NCBI RefSeq assembly: GCF_037975245.1
Contig: NC_092579.1
Location: 14,432,678-14,492,677, forward strand
From: Apostichopus japonicus
Lineage: Eukaryota > Echinodermata > Holothuroidea > Aspidochirotida > Stichopodidae
Direction of reading: 5' to 3'
DNA length: 60,000 nucleotides
Both the position numbers and the translations under genes were made by a program. Positions within the stretch are counted from its first letter, which is position 1, and each line of letters opens with the position of its first letter. Below are positions 40,921 to 53,178 of the stretch, in pieces. The notes under the pieces are model-generated. The model was given only the letters and a program-made list of their open reading frames with translations. It was not told the DNA's origin and did not search any database.

Positions 40921-42949
40921 TATTGTTCATTATATTCACGCTGGAAGCAAAAGCTTTCAAGGAAAAACAAAATTTTTATCATAAAAAACTAAAGCTATTT
41001 CAGTATTCCTTCCCATCAATTATAACTTGCATACATGTAAGTTACAAATATGATTCATACATCAAGAAAATATTTTCACAAAGTATTCAAGGGACATCAC
41101 ATTTTGAAAAGCCCATTGCTTTTCGTTCATAGTTTTGTGTTCTCTTTGTACAATGACACTCACAGTAACTGTTTGTATCCTAAGGGTGTTTCTATCTCAT
41201 TGAAAGTATTTATGACTGTAAAACTGAAAATGACATGATCACCACAAAAGGTCATGATAAAATGTCCGGATAAAACGACCCTGTTCAACTTCGACACAGC
41301 TCAGAATTGCTTCTACTTTCTGCTGCATATTTTTACAAAATTGACTTGTGAGAAAAATATCGGCTGCTTTAAAAGAGCATGAAATTCGGTGGTGACTGCA
41401 CGTTGTTACGATCAGACAATAGCACACACAGCAAGTAAAACAACAACAGTTATTTATATCCAATGTGCTATCTTACAAACAAACAGAAAAAAAGAGAAGC
41501 ACAAACCCACTACCTGCAGGCTTAATAGATTTCTACTTGCTCAATGAATTATATTCAATTCTTTGAATTGTAAGTTTTAAATCTAAAAAGCAGAAAATTG
41601 CAAGTACATTATTAGTAACATACAGTACATTCTTTCATCCCATTTGAGATGCAAATTCAAAGTGAAGTTTATACCCTGCAACTGAAGCAAAGAAGTGGTG
41701 AGGACTACAAAATAGAACAATGGGATAAAACCAGCTGTCAACTAGTACATTTTGCCCGTATTGTTTACGGAAACCATGGTAAATACTGTATGAGATCATG
41801 ATTTCCTCCCGCCCCCCCTCAAAAAAATATGGGATTCCTAAGACCCTCAATAATAGTGATATATGCCTTGCACAAAAACAGTTGCAACAATAGACAAATC
41901 CCAATCTGACCTTATCTGATCTTAGAGTCCCCTAAAGAACTATCCTGTTTGATTGATTTGATTTTCATCAACACTATTATACCAACCGACGAGCGTAATT
42001 TGTATAAGCCGTAATAGAATTGCTGGCAAGTTTCAGTTGTTTGCTTGTACACACAGAGGCAAGCATGCATACTGGTTTGTATGAAAAATACTGACTTTGA
42101 AAAATACTGCACTGCTTCTAAAAGTTGGCAGCTGTGTACTACTTTAGCCATACATGGACATTTCTAAAGGTTTGACATTCTCAACTGCCATTAATCTAAA
42201 GGGCATGTTATTACATTACACATTTATTGTAAGAATTAGTAAATTGAGATATTTTTCCCCCATAGTTTTCAGTACTTTTCTTCTTCTTTTTACAGAATGC
42301 ATACAAGGAGAAACTCCTTGAAATAGTAGGAGTGACAACTCTGGGACTCCTAAAGCCATTGCTATTCAATGCAACAACAAAAAAAGTGTGAAATCACTGC
42401 TAGAAATCATGAGACTGTTTCAAAGTAATTTGGAGCCTGGATATTCCATGTTTTGGCTAATTAAAATTCATGAATTAGAGACATGAGACTTGTCTAGAGC
42501 TGATATATGACATTCAGATTTTGGTGATTATTGGTCATTATTGGGCAAAAACATACATGTGGAGTATATATTATTATAGTTTACTTGCAGAATAGGAAAC
42601 CAAGCAACCAAACCAACAACAGCGTTATTGCTTGCATAGCCAAATGACACCAGTACGTATATCTGATGGGACACGATCGCCTCTGTTGTGGAAACCACCA
42701 AAAAGTTAGGAAAACCCCCAAAACGAGGAGTTTCACGATACTGAAACGTTTCATGATATCCTTTAATTCACTGTCAAAATACAGACTAGGGTATGGAGAC
42801 AGGTCAACAACCAGTAGTCTATGATGACCTCTTTCATATTATTCAATTTATAAGGCGTTTTCCCTTTTGTATAACTAATGTAGCCTATATCTGAACCACA
42901 TTCTTTGTCATTTCAGTGCTTAGATACCCAGGGATGCTGTAGTTAATCA

Positions 42950-43200
42950 ATAATCTTATCAATAACGTAGATATTCTCTATGCGTAACTTTCAACACATT
43001 GCACAGACTGTCATGTTCATTACTGTTAACCCACTGTAAATATAAAACTCTAGATATCAACTGCACTGTAAACCTCCCATTCCTAATCAAACGTAAATCT
43101 TGCAGTACAGGAACAGCAAGGCAGCTCTTCAAGTAGGTCCCAAATTTGTTTGGTCTATTTAGCCATACCAAAATGCGTGCAGCTTTTGTTTGCAATATCC
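42950..43200 (-). pseudogene. Short LINE reverse-transcriptase remnant
   Basis: The minus-strand frame ends at 42959 and contains 'MQTKAARILVWLNRP' and 'PVLQDLRLIRNGRFTVQLI', which resembles the C-terminal part of LINE reverse transcriptases ('QNKAARI...', 'PI..RI..'). No catalytic motif is present. It lies beyond the polyadenylation signal of the MMD-like gene. Confidence 0.5.
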
Positions 43201-43235
43201 ATACAATAAATCATAAAATGTAATTTTTTTCCTTT

Positions 43236-43241
43236 TTTATT
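43236..43241 (-). terminator. Possible polyadenylation signal of the MMD-like gene
   Basis: AATAAA on the minus strand about 275 bases after the stop codon at 43515. It is the first clear hexamer downstream. Confidence 0.4.
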
Positions 43242-43514
43242 GTGGCTAAATTCTATACATCTATTCAATTGATAATTTGAGTGGAGGACTCGTTGCATAC
43301 ACAATTACAGTATGTCACCTAAAGACATTTCTGTAAAGCTAAGCAATATATGCTTTAATTTCTCAATTCTTTGATGACATCTCATTTCCACTACCTGCAG
43401 CAAAAATTGGCAGATAATTAGAAAAGATTCCAAAACTTAACCACACACACAAGCAAAACAAGAACAACAACAAAAACCAGTAAAAAAAAAAGCAAATACT
43501 GCAGCAGGCTATAA

Positions 43515-43748
43515 CTAACTTCTGCTTGCACATGTAGCGTTGTGAATGATCTCACCCGCTTTGGTAAAATTCAATGGTCCTATTAAGTACTCTTGTATTG
43601 CATACTGGTGTATGAAAGCTCCTCCTACTACAAATAGATGCCATATGGCATGAGCGAACGGTACGATCCCGTCGCTCTTAAAGAACAGCACTCCTAGAAG
43701 ATAGACCAACCCTCCGAAGGCTAGCTCGTACGATCCATCCATCCCAGG
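43515..43748 (-). CDS. MMD: MMD-like exon 7 (C-terminal)
   Basis: Acceptor TTCTCTCAG|CCTGGG, phase 0, stop TAG at 43515-43517. It encodes '[20 protein letters not shown]' then '[20 protein letters not shown]' and 'HQYAIQEYL', followed by a species-specific tail of about 23 residues. This is the last two helices with the conserved H-x-x-W-H metal-site signature. Confidence 0.96.
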   Translation of the reverse strand, partial: PGMDGSYELAFGGLVYLLGVLFFKSDGIVPFAHAIWHLFVVGGAFIHQYAIQEYLIGPLNFTKAGEIIHNATCASRS

Positions 43749-46700
43749 CTGAGAGAAGAGAAAGAATATTGTGTACAGTATGAGTGTGTGGTAAAGTAGT
43801 ACTCAACATGAGAAAACTCATTTGAATAACGAAAGAAGGTCAGGTTTGCCTCTGGTGATCGAATTTATGCAAAAAGACGAAAGCAAACCAGTCTTGAAAA
43901 GACATTACTTTCCTCTTATGTTTAGAGCTGTTTGGATTCAGAGGAGGAGAACAACATTCCTTACCTCTCAGTATAATCCTCAATACCTTGAAGAAATACT
44001 TCCAACAGACACTTTAAAAATTTTTGGTTTTCTGAATTTTTGAGTGTTCGACTGGTAAGAGGTATTGAATCTCAAGTCACTTCATGTGTAGCATTGTTTT
44101 GACAACATTGTGAGACAGTGGGCTTTTAGCAATTTAACACTATAAAAATATCTTATTAATGGTTGGCTGTGACATAGGCTACTATTATCAACAACAGTCA
44201 AAATGCCTCTAGCTTAATAACCATGATGTATTTGAGGCATTATTCACCTCATGACATGATCATTCATGACTGGTAGTACCTGAGACCTTACAATATATAC
44301 AGTTAGTAAAGCATAAATTAATGGTTATTTCTGGATGAACAAAAGCATGCATTTCCTTAGCATATAACCTTGATAAACAAGAACATTTTCTATGTAGAGA
44401 AGATGTGAGATCCAGTGTTCCTGATTTACGTGGGAAGAATGCATGCGATTCAAGTGTTTTGCATTCTGTTATTTATGAATATTGTACAAGAAACTCAAAA
44501 ACAAAAATTTTTATTCTCCTCACAAAAATTATAGCTAGTGATAACATAGATGCACCTTTGTTGGACTCAAGAGTTATAATGTTAACATGCCCTTTGGATG
44601 ATTACATTTTAAAACCCACTGTTTCTCTAATTTCAAATAATATATGTACGTCAGTCTCCATGACGGTAATTTTAGTATTAAAAATTGTTCCCACAAGTGT
44701 GCGAAAGCTTTCATCAGTACCAAACTCATGGTCTCATCTACATTCTTGTATAGGCCTAGTACTTACTACTTCTAACACAGCTAGACTTGGAGCGACAGCA
44801 AGAATAAGATACAGAATAGTCTCCAGTCTTTTGTTTCTGGTTTGGAGGAGAAGAAATATTTTAACAATGGAGGATGTTGAAATTGACAGATAAGACAATA
44901 CACATTAGAACACAAATACCAATAAATAGTTCTTAAGATATTAAGCAAATGATAAAGACTAGGCACTAATTGGCTTTTTTTTGGCTTAGTGAATGACCAT
45001 TTTGAAGGATTCTAGCACATCTGAAATAAACAATACACTGCTGAACAGGTATACTCCACAAGGCATTCCCATAACAGATAATTTATATTAATTAATTAAT
45101 ATATGTGATGTATTGTAAATGTCATCTGGAGAGGTCAATTAAAAGAAACGACATGGTTGAATATATCACACCAAATTTGATTTACTTCAAAGTTTTCTGC
45201 GATGTTGTACAATGAGATGAATGACATCTTTATTTTCTAGTAATTAAACGTAAATTTAGGTTAGTAACAACACAAAAAACATAAATGATTGGGGTGGATG
45301 CAAGCCACACCAACTAAAACAATATTTAGACAACTAGAAAAGCAGAAAATAACAAAGAAACTCTTCCTTAGAAGACCAGTAGAACCATTGTTGACAGACA
45401 AGGGAGAATTTCAGATACGATAAAATACTTTCAATCACTTTATAGTGCAAACTGCTGATGGTAATCGTTCTTACAGGAACCAGTTGCAACCCTGTTTGTG
45501 TCACTTATTGTGTTTTGCCAATGTATTTATATATACCAATAATATCTAGCTGTAAGGCAGCTATTTTAAGATGATAAGCAACCATGTGTGCATTTTGGAG
45601 AAGCAAAATTTTTATAATTATAATGATAATAATCAGCAGTTATTTCTACGACCCTTAAGTGACCACAAAATGTGGGAGAAACACGCAAGGGTTTATGGAT
45701 TACAACTTACACATCGGGTGGCTTCCGATTCAACATTTTTACTCAACTTTGGAATCTTTCAATTTAGAAAGTCGTTTCAGATGGGAAAACCGTAGATTGC
45801 TATTGGATGAAACACTCACCTTACTATGACCCGACCGGGTATCGAACCCAGAACCACCTGATTGCTAAGCCTCATTGCTTCAAATGCCCCGCCTTTATCC
45901 ACTCGGCCGAAGCACCGCTTTGTAACTTATACATATCAGTTGGCTATCTAAGTTACACTTTTCTTCACCATCTGAGAGACCATTCAGATGAGGAAGCCGA
46001 AAATTTCTTCTGGATGAAAAAACTCACCTCAGTTTAGCGGCCAAGGACTTAAACCCAGAACCTCCTAGACACCTAGCCTTCTATTGCACCACCATTTTTA
46101 TCCACTTGTACACAGCACTGGTTGTTATAACGTAACAAAATTTTTCACAACCTATCCTTGCCATCGACAAATATTTTACAAACCTATTTACTGCTAGCCA
46201 ACCTCAAAGTATTATTTTTCCTTCATAAGAGGTATTTAGTTGCTAATTTTATTTGACTTTTCTCAGAGTTTGAGAGCAATATAGAGTCTAAAGCTTCTGG
46301 AGAGTACTTTAAATTGTTCAGTCAGGATAAAAAAAAAAAGTGAAAATGGATAAACCTTAAAATTTTAATATAGCACAACCTAAAACTCACTTTTCATAGA
46401 AGCAGTAAGAGTAGGCGATACCAAGTAATGCGCCGAACCACATGAGCCAACGAAGGTGGAAACCAAAGAAACCAACTGGCATTATTGTTAGCCTATGAGT
46501 AAAGCAAGGGAAAGAGTACACAAAGGTATTAAGATTCAACTCTTTGGTCAACATGTAAGCAGGAAATAGGGCATATTTTAGAGGTAAACACACTCTGACA
46601 TTAGCCAGCTTGTCAGCAAAACAAAACATAGAAATGAGTGTTGCTCTAATCAATGTGAAAGACACAAACTGATGCTATTCCCATTTCTATTGTATTTTGT

Positions 46701-49513
46701 CTGCGTTGAGTTGGTTGTAAGGATATTCAAGGTAATTGAAATGAAATTCAAGGTACGTAGAACTAGAAAAAAAAACCTATGCTTTCAGTGTTTATATGGT
46801 TAATAAAATCCCTTTTAAATTGAGAAAAAGGGCAGGAAAAAAAATCCAAATGCCACAGATCCATACAGTAAGATCGTTGGCTGTGAATATTCCCCGAATA
46901 CTTAAAATATATTCAGTAATTGGCCAATAGGGCAGAAGAAGTGTGTGAGAAGAACAAGTACAGCTTTTGTAAGCCTTGAGAAAAGCAAGATGTCAACAAA
47001 TTTTGTCTTTTCCACAAACTTATGAACATTTGGTTTCAGACTAGTAATTTAAGCTACATATGACCCTTTTCATATTTATATGCCATATCAGACATTTTCA
47101 AGTTCATGCTGGACAGTTTTGGTTTCACTCACACAAAGCACTGAGCTTTAACAAGACTTACCAAATACTTTTTCAAATTAAATTTACAAGACTATGTAAC
47201 TACAACCTGCAACTGAAGTAAAAGGTTGCAGGCATTCATTGGAAGTGATATTTCAGAAAATTAAACGAGACGGATTAATTAAAGAGACCACCTATGCTGC
47301 AATGTTGCAGATATTATAACATCTTACCAGGGGGTGTACGAGGCTGCTATAAAGAGATAAATGACAGCTCTGTCAGTCATGTGGAAGTAAAATCTTAGTT
47401 TTCTGTTGAAAAAAGAAAAGAACAGATATCTGTGACAATTAAGAAATGTCAGGGAGAATATGACAAAAAACCTATCACCATAAATAATCCATATTTCGTG
47501 AAATACAAAAACATTTTTAGTTGGCAAAACAAGCTTGTACAGGCTTTTCTGACTGATTTAAGCTTATTTCAAAGATCAAATCCTTGAAAAAAAAAAAAAA
47601 CTTAATTGAAAAAGACCCTTCAGTGCAATTTTTAATAAATTCCATTTCCATTTTGCAATGAATAAAAATTCAGAAATCAGGAAAAGCTATTTTCATAAAT
47701 GAATCTTCTTTACTCAAATACTGTAATAGTTACAAACAAGTGTAATAACATTTCCAGTCAAATATGCAGATTCTTACAGTGAGTCATACAGTGAGCTAAC
47801 AACTATTTCATGAAACTATAATCCCAACCCCCCCCCATCCTCCCCACCCCTAAAAGAAGCTTTAGCCAGCCAGTTTACAATTGGATACATGTTCATTGTT
47901 GGCAATAGTGCTTAAATCTCACCCAGCTTGACCGCAGAGACACAGCGTATGGAAACAAGTGGACACCGAAAATAGTGTGACTAGCGCAACGGTGAACAGC
48001 ACAGCATTGGATCTCTCTATGGGATTACAGGCTTCCTTAATCATACCATAGCCAGCAGTTATACTAGGGAGGATGAAAAACTGAAATGCAAATGAAATGT
48101 ACAATTTTCACAAAAACGGTATTAAAGAAACTTTCAAACGGGTGACTTTGCATCTTCGGTGCTCTTTTGAAATTCAAAAATAGAACATTCCAGCTGATGG
48201 ACATCCAGCTGGAGTGTACAGTACCACACAGTCAGTTGATTTAGAAACAAAGTCCAACCTGCAGTATTGATCTGGCCAGGACTTGCAAAAAGAAGGAGGG
48301 ACTAGGCCCCAAAATGTTTGTCCAACCCCCCATCTCTCCCCCCACCAAAAATAAACGAGTCAGGCAAATGTTCTTATAATTAAGAAAACAAGTCTGAGGA
48401 GTACTCCCCCTAGAAAGGTATTGCTTCTCACTATAAAAACAAGTCAAGCTACGCCGCCCCTGGTCCATAAGTACATCACTTGACCAGATCTTTATTTAAT
48501 CAAATACTGAATAATTGAACAAACACAGTACTTACAGCATGTGTCACACTATTAGCAACATGTTCTATTTTTGCTGGTACATAGGCAGCATTTCCAATGG
48601 CAGGCTCATTGCTCACTCTGTATTATGAAAAGAAAAAGAAAAATATCAACTGATATTGATAATCACCAATCTCGGCATATAACCATGATTACCAGATAAC
48701 AAATTATAGTCAGTCACTTTGCATTGCATTGGCAAAACATTTTTTGAAAAGTAAATTTTTATTCCTCTGCAATCTAAGCTTAAAATTCCTTTGTATTTGA
48801 AACAAGAAATTATTCCTGCCAGCATTCCATTTATATATACATTTTTTATTACAATACAGTACATATGTTATAAGGGAAAGAGTTTGCATGTGGGCCAACC
48901 AGGGCTTTAGCCAGATTTAAAAAATACACAAAGCAACCCCCATTCATGACATTGGTGATAACCCATGTTTGAGAGTCTGCAACTCAGCAACCGAATGGCC
49001 AATTGCATCTCAAATGATGTGTGTCTTTATATTTTACATTCATGATGGAATATCGTAGTGAGCCCGAGAGTTCCAGCATTATTTGGCATGGACTGACCCC
49101 TATATCTCACTATTTTCAAGGATTCAGATCGCTTACGGTAGGTAATTCAAACCTCGAGATCTGGCTACCACATATATAATTATAGACAAAGAAGACCTGA
49201 AATGAAGTACAAATATCGGTATGTCAAAGTTGATTATATCATATGTACTAACTTGGAATGAAGGAGGTAAATAAAGTATGCTAATTATGCTTCAATGGAT
49301 GGAAAATTTTGTTCACTGCCCCAACTGGTATGGGATGGAAAAATGAGGAGGGAAATACTTTTGAAGCTGGTAAATGCTATAACAACAATTTGTGATCTGT
49401 GTTGTTTGATTAATAAATAAATATAAATCAAACTTTACAGAATACAGTCACACAAACCTGAGATTATAAAACCATGTTCCTTTTTTTCTTCTTTCCATCT
49501 TTGAGGATCTCAT
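43515..49513 (-). CDS. MMD: MMD/PAQR10-11-like seven-transmembrane protein, 7-coding-exon gene model
   Basis: Complement join, from the start: 49513-49458, 48617-48536, 48080-47923, 47402-47328, 46492-46391, 44836-44767, 43748-43515. All junctions are GT-AG with matching phase; total 777 bases, 258 residues (human MMD 238, MMD2 about 250-270). Conserved landmarks: '[17 protein letters not shown]' near residue 37-52, 'VSTCFHTLC' (metal-site His) near 88, '[18 protein letters not shown]' near 107-124, '[13 protein letters not shown]', and '[20 protein letters not shown]' with the paired His (HAIWH) near 200-220. These are the seven-helix PAQR/hemolysin III layout. Family members sit in Golgi/endosomal membranes; MMD and MMD2 are linked to Golgi Ras signalling. 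MMD cannot be told from MMD2, but synteny favours MMD2-like ancestry. Confidence 0.93.
44767..44836 (-). CDS. MMD: MMD-like exon 6 (small exon)
   Basis: A 70-base exon found by phase and alignment: acceptor CTCCTCCAAACCAG|AAAC, donor GAAGTA|GTAAGT, phase 2 in and 0 out. It encodes '[20 protein letters not shown]', aligning residue for residue with 'YKVVELFFYLTMGFSPALVV' of human MMD (transmembrane helix 5 area). An antisense plus-strand frame of 162 codons across it (44405-44893) is not a gene. Confidence 0.9.
45795..46110 (-). mobile_element. Two tRNA-derived SINE-like copies, possibly Ser-type head
   Basis: On the minus strand, 45925-45800 has GGCCGAGTGGATAAAGGC (A box), GGTTCTGGGTTCGATACCCGG (B box region), then a body starting GTGAGTGTTTCATCC. 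A second, decayed copy at 46110-46013 has CAAGTGGATAAAAATGG, GGTTCTGGGTTTAAGTCC and GTGAGTTTTTTCATCC. The extra bases before the B box fit a long variable arm, as in tRNA-Ser or tRNA-Leu. Located in the intron between exons 5 and 6. Confidence 0.68.
46391..46492 (-). CDS. MMD: MMD-like exon 5
   Basis: Acceptor ACTCATAG|GCTAAC, donor GAAAA|GTGAGT; 102 bases, phase 2 in and 2 out. It encodes '[20 protein letters not shown]' and '[14 protein letters not shown]', matching '[23 protein letters not shown]' of human MMD. Confidence 0.95.
47328..47402 (-). CDS. MMD: MMD-like exon 4
   Basis: Acceptor CTTTTTTCAACAG|AAAAC, donor CCCCTG|GTAAGA; 75 bases, phase 2 in and 2 out. It encodes '[20 protein letters not shown]' then 'SYTPW', the strongest family signature (human '[22 protein letters not shown]'). 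Confidence 0.97.
47923..48080 (-). CDS. MMD: MMD-like exon 3
   Basis: Acceptor AATTTGCATTTCAG-type tract |TTTTTC, donor GCTGG|GTGAGA; 158 bases, phase 0 in and 2 out. It encodes two hydrophobic segments, '[17 protein letters not shown]' and '[20 protein letters not shown]', the latter with the conserved S.xFH metal-site motif. Confidence 0.95.
48536..48617 (-). CDS. MMD: MMD-like exon 2
   Basis: Acceptor TTCATAATACAG|AGTGAG, donor CATGCT|GTAAGT; 82 bases, phase 2 in and 0 out. It encodes '[19 protein letters not shown]', equivalent to 'NGRYKPTCYEHAANCYTHA' of human MMD. Confidence 0.95.
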
Positions 49514-49615
49514 ATTCAAAGGAGGTTAGATGGCAGATTAAAAGTGGAAGGTTTTTTATGGAAACAGAGGAATAATGATGCCCTCAAGAAGTCATGATAA
49601 GCCTGCTAGTGAAAA
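49458..49615 (-). CDS. MMD: MMD-like exon 1 (start codon; 5'UTR part upstream)
   Basis: The ATG at 49513 starts [19 protein letters not shown], a basic cytosolic N-terminus like MRFKNRFQRFMN of human MMD. An in-frame TAA lies 15 bases upstream, so this is the most upstream possible start. Donor CTCAG|GTTTGT (phase 2). The exon also has a good acceptor (TTTTTGCAG at 49616), so a non-coding 5' exon probably lies further upstream, toward 50.8 kb. Coding part is 49458-49513. Confidence 0.88.
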
Positions 49616-50801
49616 CTGCAAAAAGAAAGAGAAAAAAGAATGAGAAAAATAAAGGTTAGGCAGATATCATATGGGAAGACCACAGCCGTATCTCAGATCT
49701 ATGCACCGTATATTATACAGTGCCCGCCACAGCTGATTTTGGTCGTCCTAACACTAACACTGTAACAGAAATTGCATGTGTCGTTCATACCAGTTACAAC
49801 TGAGCGACCGTGAAAGAATTTGCCCTGCAATATATGACTAACTTAATAGTACAATAGATTAAATTATGCTAGCAAACCTAACAAGTATCAAAATTCCCCT
49901 GAGTGTGAGCAATCACGAGTTTTATCCATAGCCTATTTATCAACTACAGCGGGCCTAACTTACTTTACGCTAGGATTAGAAGCACTAGTACAATATGCAT
50001 GTAGGCTACCAGGATTTCGCTGAAATAACTCTTACTGTAGATGGGAACACATACATATGCTAGGCCTACCGCCACTGTACAGTAATCTGTAGACTTTTGA
50101 GAGTGGTTACTGTCAGAAAATTACGGCGACGAAACGGAGGTGATCAAGTGAACTAAATGTCTGCGATTTACCATTGAAACCATGATTGGATATCAAGTTA
50201 TCTTTCGAATATGTAAACATACATGTGTACGTATCCACATGTCAATGTCACTTTGGAGTTTGGATAGTTGCAGCAGGGAGGTGCTACTCTGTCTAACGCC
50301 GGTTGCAGTACTAACTCCAAATACATGTACATGGTTGGAAATACTTTGTGAAACAAAAATGTCGCGTATGAACCTACACAAATAAGTAGTTGCTCCCTAG
50401 TTATGGTGTATTATTTACACAAAGTGTATAATTGATTCCTGCTTTTTCCAATGTAAACCGAGTAGCCTAATCCTCGTCGGGTTGGTGCCGTGCTTCCTCT
50501 ATAGTAGCATATAACAATGATCTCCTACAGTGAGTAGCTGACCTCTCCGAAGATCTAGTCTTACACACAGACATGTATTAATTTCTGTGTTCCCGCATAG
50601 TAACACAGCAATAATGGCTATCCCTTACCACTGTAAACGTGTTTGTGTATTATGCCAGTAGCCCAGCTTATAATTAATGGTTACGTTATCGCATATTGGC
50701 ACATTTGGCGCAAAGATATTAGTGAATTCACTTTGTTTGGCGTTCCTTCGTATAATGCAGTTACTGCACGACTGGCGTAGATAAGTCGGGACAACAGGAA
50801 C

Positions 50802-50900
50802 GCTGTGCGCGCGCAGGCTGTGGGCCACAGAAATTAAATTCTATATCGCACCTGCTCAACAATACGATTTGCATCTATTTTTGGTCGCGCGCCATATTGG
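50802..50900 (-). promoter_or_regulatory. Probable promoter region of the MMD-like gene (YY1-like, NRF1-like)
   Basis: TGCGCGCGCA at 50806-50815 resembles an NRF1 site, and CGCCATATTGG at 50890-50900 (CCAATATGGCG on the minus strand) resembles a YY1 site. This is the CpG-richest stretch between the divergent genes. It is TATA-less. The inference rests on position and motif only. Confidence 0.4.
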
Positions 50901-53030
50901 TACACCCTAAAAAAAAAAGACTCGCGCAAAGGGTGCCTACGTTATAGTAACGAGGTTTCGACGAAATCGTGATCTTGTCGTCAAAATATCTTTCATTTTC
51001 ACATATAGAAACACTTGATGCACCCGATTATTTTTGGAAAAGAAACATATACTAGTGGAAATGAGTTACAACTCACGGGTATTTATAGTCACTGCTTACA
51101 CAGTTCTTACTTCTTTGAAAACGAAAAACTCATAGCATGTTCGCAAATGCCCAATCTTACATTTAGCGCTGAACTAGACACATAGGGCACAAAGCCCAGC
51201 CGTCTTTATTGTTCACCCATGCAAATATTGATTATAACGAAGAGCTGGGGTGGGGGGCGGCTTTGATCCCTGGGGAGCAGGTACACTGAGTTGGTGGGTG
51301 CCAACAATTGATAGAGGGGAACCAATAACTAAAGGAGGGGCACAGTACTAATGCACTAGCTGTTGTTTGTGAAGTTTATGTTCACATGATGGTGGGACAA
51401 ATTAAGGGGATTGGGGTGCGTGAACACTACTCTGACAGTGGAGGGGGAACGCCTCCTGGGCCCAGCGTAGTTACCGGACTGCTGGGGAGGGATGCATATT
51501 CAAATAGAGCCATATAGCCACCTTAGAAAAATGCTCAGTGAATGATAACGACTGATATATACTGCAAAGCCAAGTTGTGCATGGTAAAACATTTTTTTGG
51601 ATATTTTTTATGGCAATTTAAGTCTAAAAACTGAAGCTCAGTGAATGATCTTCGAAAAATTGCTGTTATTTTTTAACTGAAAGGTACCTAACAGTAATGA
51701 AACAACCAAGATGTCATTATTGCGATGTATAATGGTGCTTGGAAAATAGGTCAAAACGCAAAACGATTTTGGTTAGAACTTCGCAAAATATATTTCTCTG
51801 TATACTTTCTAACTACTTTCAATGGATGAATCAGATCTTCCAAGAAGAAACTGGTAAATACATACTTGCAAAATAAAGTCAAGATATGGAAGAAGTAATA
51901 GATAACCTCTCTAAAAATATTCAACCCCCCCCCCCCCCCTATAACATGGTTATATAGGCTTTTTCTTTGTCTTTTTTAAATATTTTGCTTAACAATGTTT
52001 GAAAAGCTGTTTCTGATTTTTGTACAATGTGACTGCCTTTATTGAAGAATATTACGTTACAATGGAACAATTAGGCACCATCATAGATGTAGGCCTATAA
52101 ACATTTTGTAAATTAACCTACATATTGTAACTCTCTGATAGGTCTTCAGTGATGCATTGTGACTCACATATATGCATCCTTTAAGTTGTCATGTAATACA
52201 ATTTATCACTCAGAAAAGATGCATACATTTACCAAAAACATTTAATCTTCATCGTCATTTGCTTAGAGGTTATAACAAGAACTGTCGTGTTGCATCTTAG
52301 GCTTCTTTATTGGCAATTAGGCATATATATATATAGGCCTACTTGAAAAACAGCAAGAGCAGGCTGTCATCTCAGTCCCAACAAAGTATGTTATCATCAT
52401 TACTTGAGGTGAATTCTACTTTCCTATCCTTCCTAGTAATGGGATATAGCTTTGACCTACTGCAGCTTCAATACGATAACTGTATAGCTATGTTACTATA
52501 GTACTACTACTACCATAGAGGTGTTAACCTAGTCAGTACTAATTAACTTGTAAGTTGTAGCTAGGCAAGTCATATGCTATCGCCGTCTGTCACAGTGTCA
52601 CTGCCAATGAATAGCCAAATGACAGACAAAATCTTGCGGTAATCTAACTACTGATCGATGAAAACTTCGGTTACATCCTACAAGTTGCATATTTTTTCAG
52701 ATAAGAGTCGCATTTCAATATCTTGGCACGTTGAACACGTCGTTTAACATGCAGTATGCTTCCGTAGATATACGTTACGTCCCAGCAGTACAGATCGAGC
52801 GGCAACAATGTTTCGTGGAACGAAGTTTTTTTAATAGAAACATGATCAGGATTCCATTTTGCTTTCCATTCCGAATACATATACCCTTAGAAGTGTCTCA
52901 CAGTTCTGTGTACTTATTTAATTTCATATTTTAAAAATTTCTTTCAATCTGGAAAATTAATTGGACACTTCATTTGCCTAACCATACGACTTGTACTGTT
53001 GACGCTGTTGATCTTCAATTTGCTGCAAGA
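50901..53030. other. Intergenic spacer between the divergent MMD-like and RNF216-like genes
   Basis: No coding exon supported. It holds a C-tract (51925-51939) and a fragment at 50918-50936 (GACTCGCGCAAAGGGTGCC) that resembles one end of the MITE at 39907. Otherwise AT-rich without recognised elements. Confidence 0.55.
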
Positions 53031-53036
53031 AACAAG

Positions 53037-53045
53037 CCGGAAGTG
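53037..53045 (+). promoter_or_regulatory. ETS/GABPA-type site upstream of the RNF216-like start codon
   Basis: CCGGAAGTG, a perfect ETS-family consensus, 108 bases before the proposed ATG at 53153. Such sites are typical near start sites of TATA-less housekeeping promoters. Confidence 0.5.
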
Positions 53046-53152
53046 GCTTCTATGGTATTATATTTAAATTTCTGTGCTGTGGGCCCACTGAACTGCGATG
53101 TGGACCGAATTGGACCGAAGTTTCAAATTTTCAAACCACTTCGGTGTTTAAC

Positions 53153-53178
53153 ATGGACCCTATGAACACTATGGAAAG
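53153..53178 (+). CDS. RNF216: RNF216-like candidate exon 1
   Basis: ATG at 53153 gives MDPMNTME plus two bases (AG), which join C at 54943 to make Ser. The donor GAAAG|GTTGGT is weaker than usual. Chosen because it fits phase, follows an ETS site and precedes the first LFP exon; a different first exon is possible. Confidence 0.5.

Larger units (their letters stand above)
38516..42950. other. Intergenic region between the convergent RADIL-like and MMD-like genes
   Basis: No supported coding exon. Contains the old tandem duplication (39540-40920) with an embedded MITE. The rest is AT-rich with no pattern I could name. Confidence 0.6.

Noticed and set aside
44405-44893. 162-codon plus-strand open frame
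   Set aside because: Antisense to an MMD exon, no recognisable domain, no splice or promoter support.
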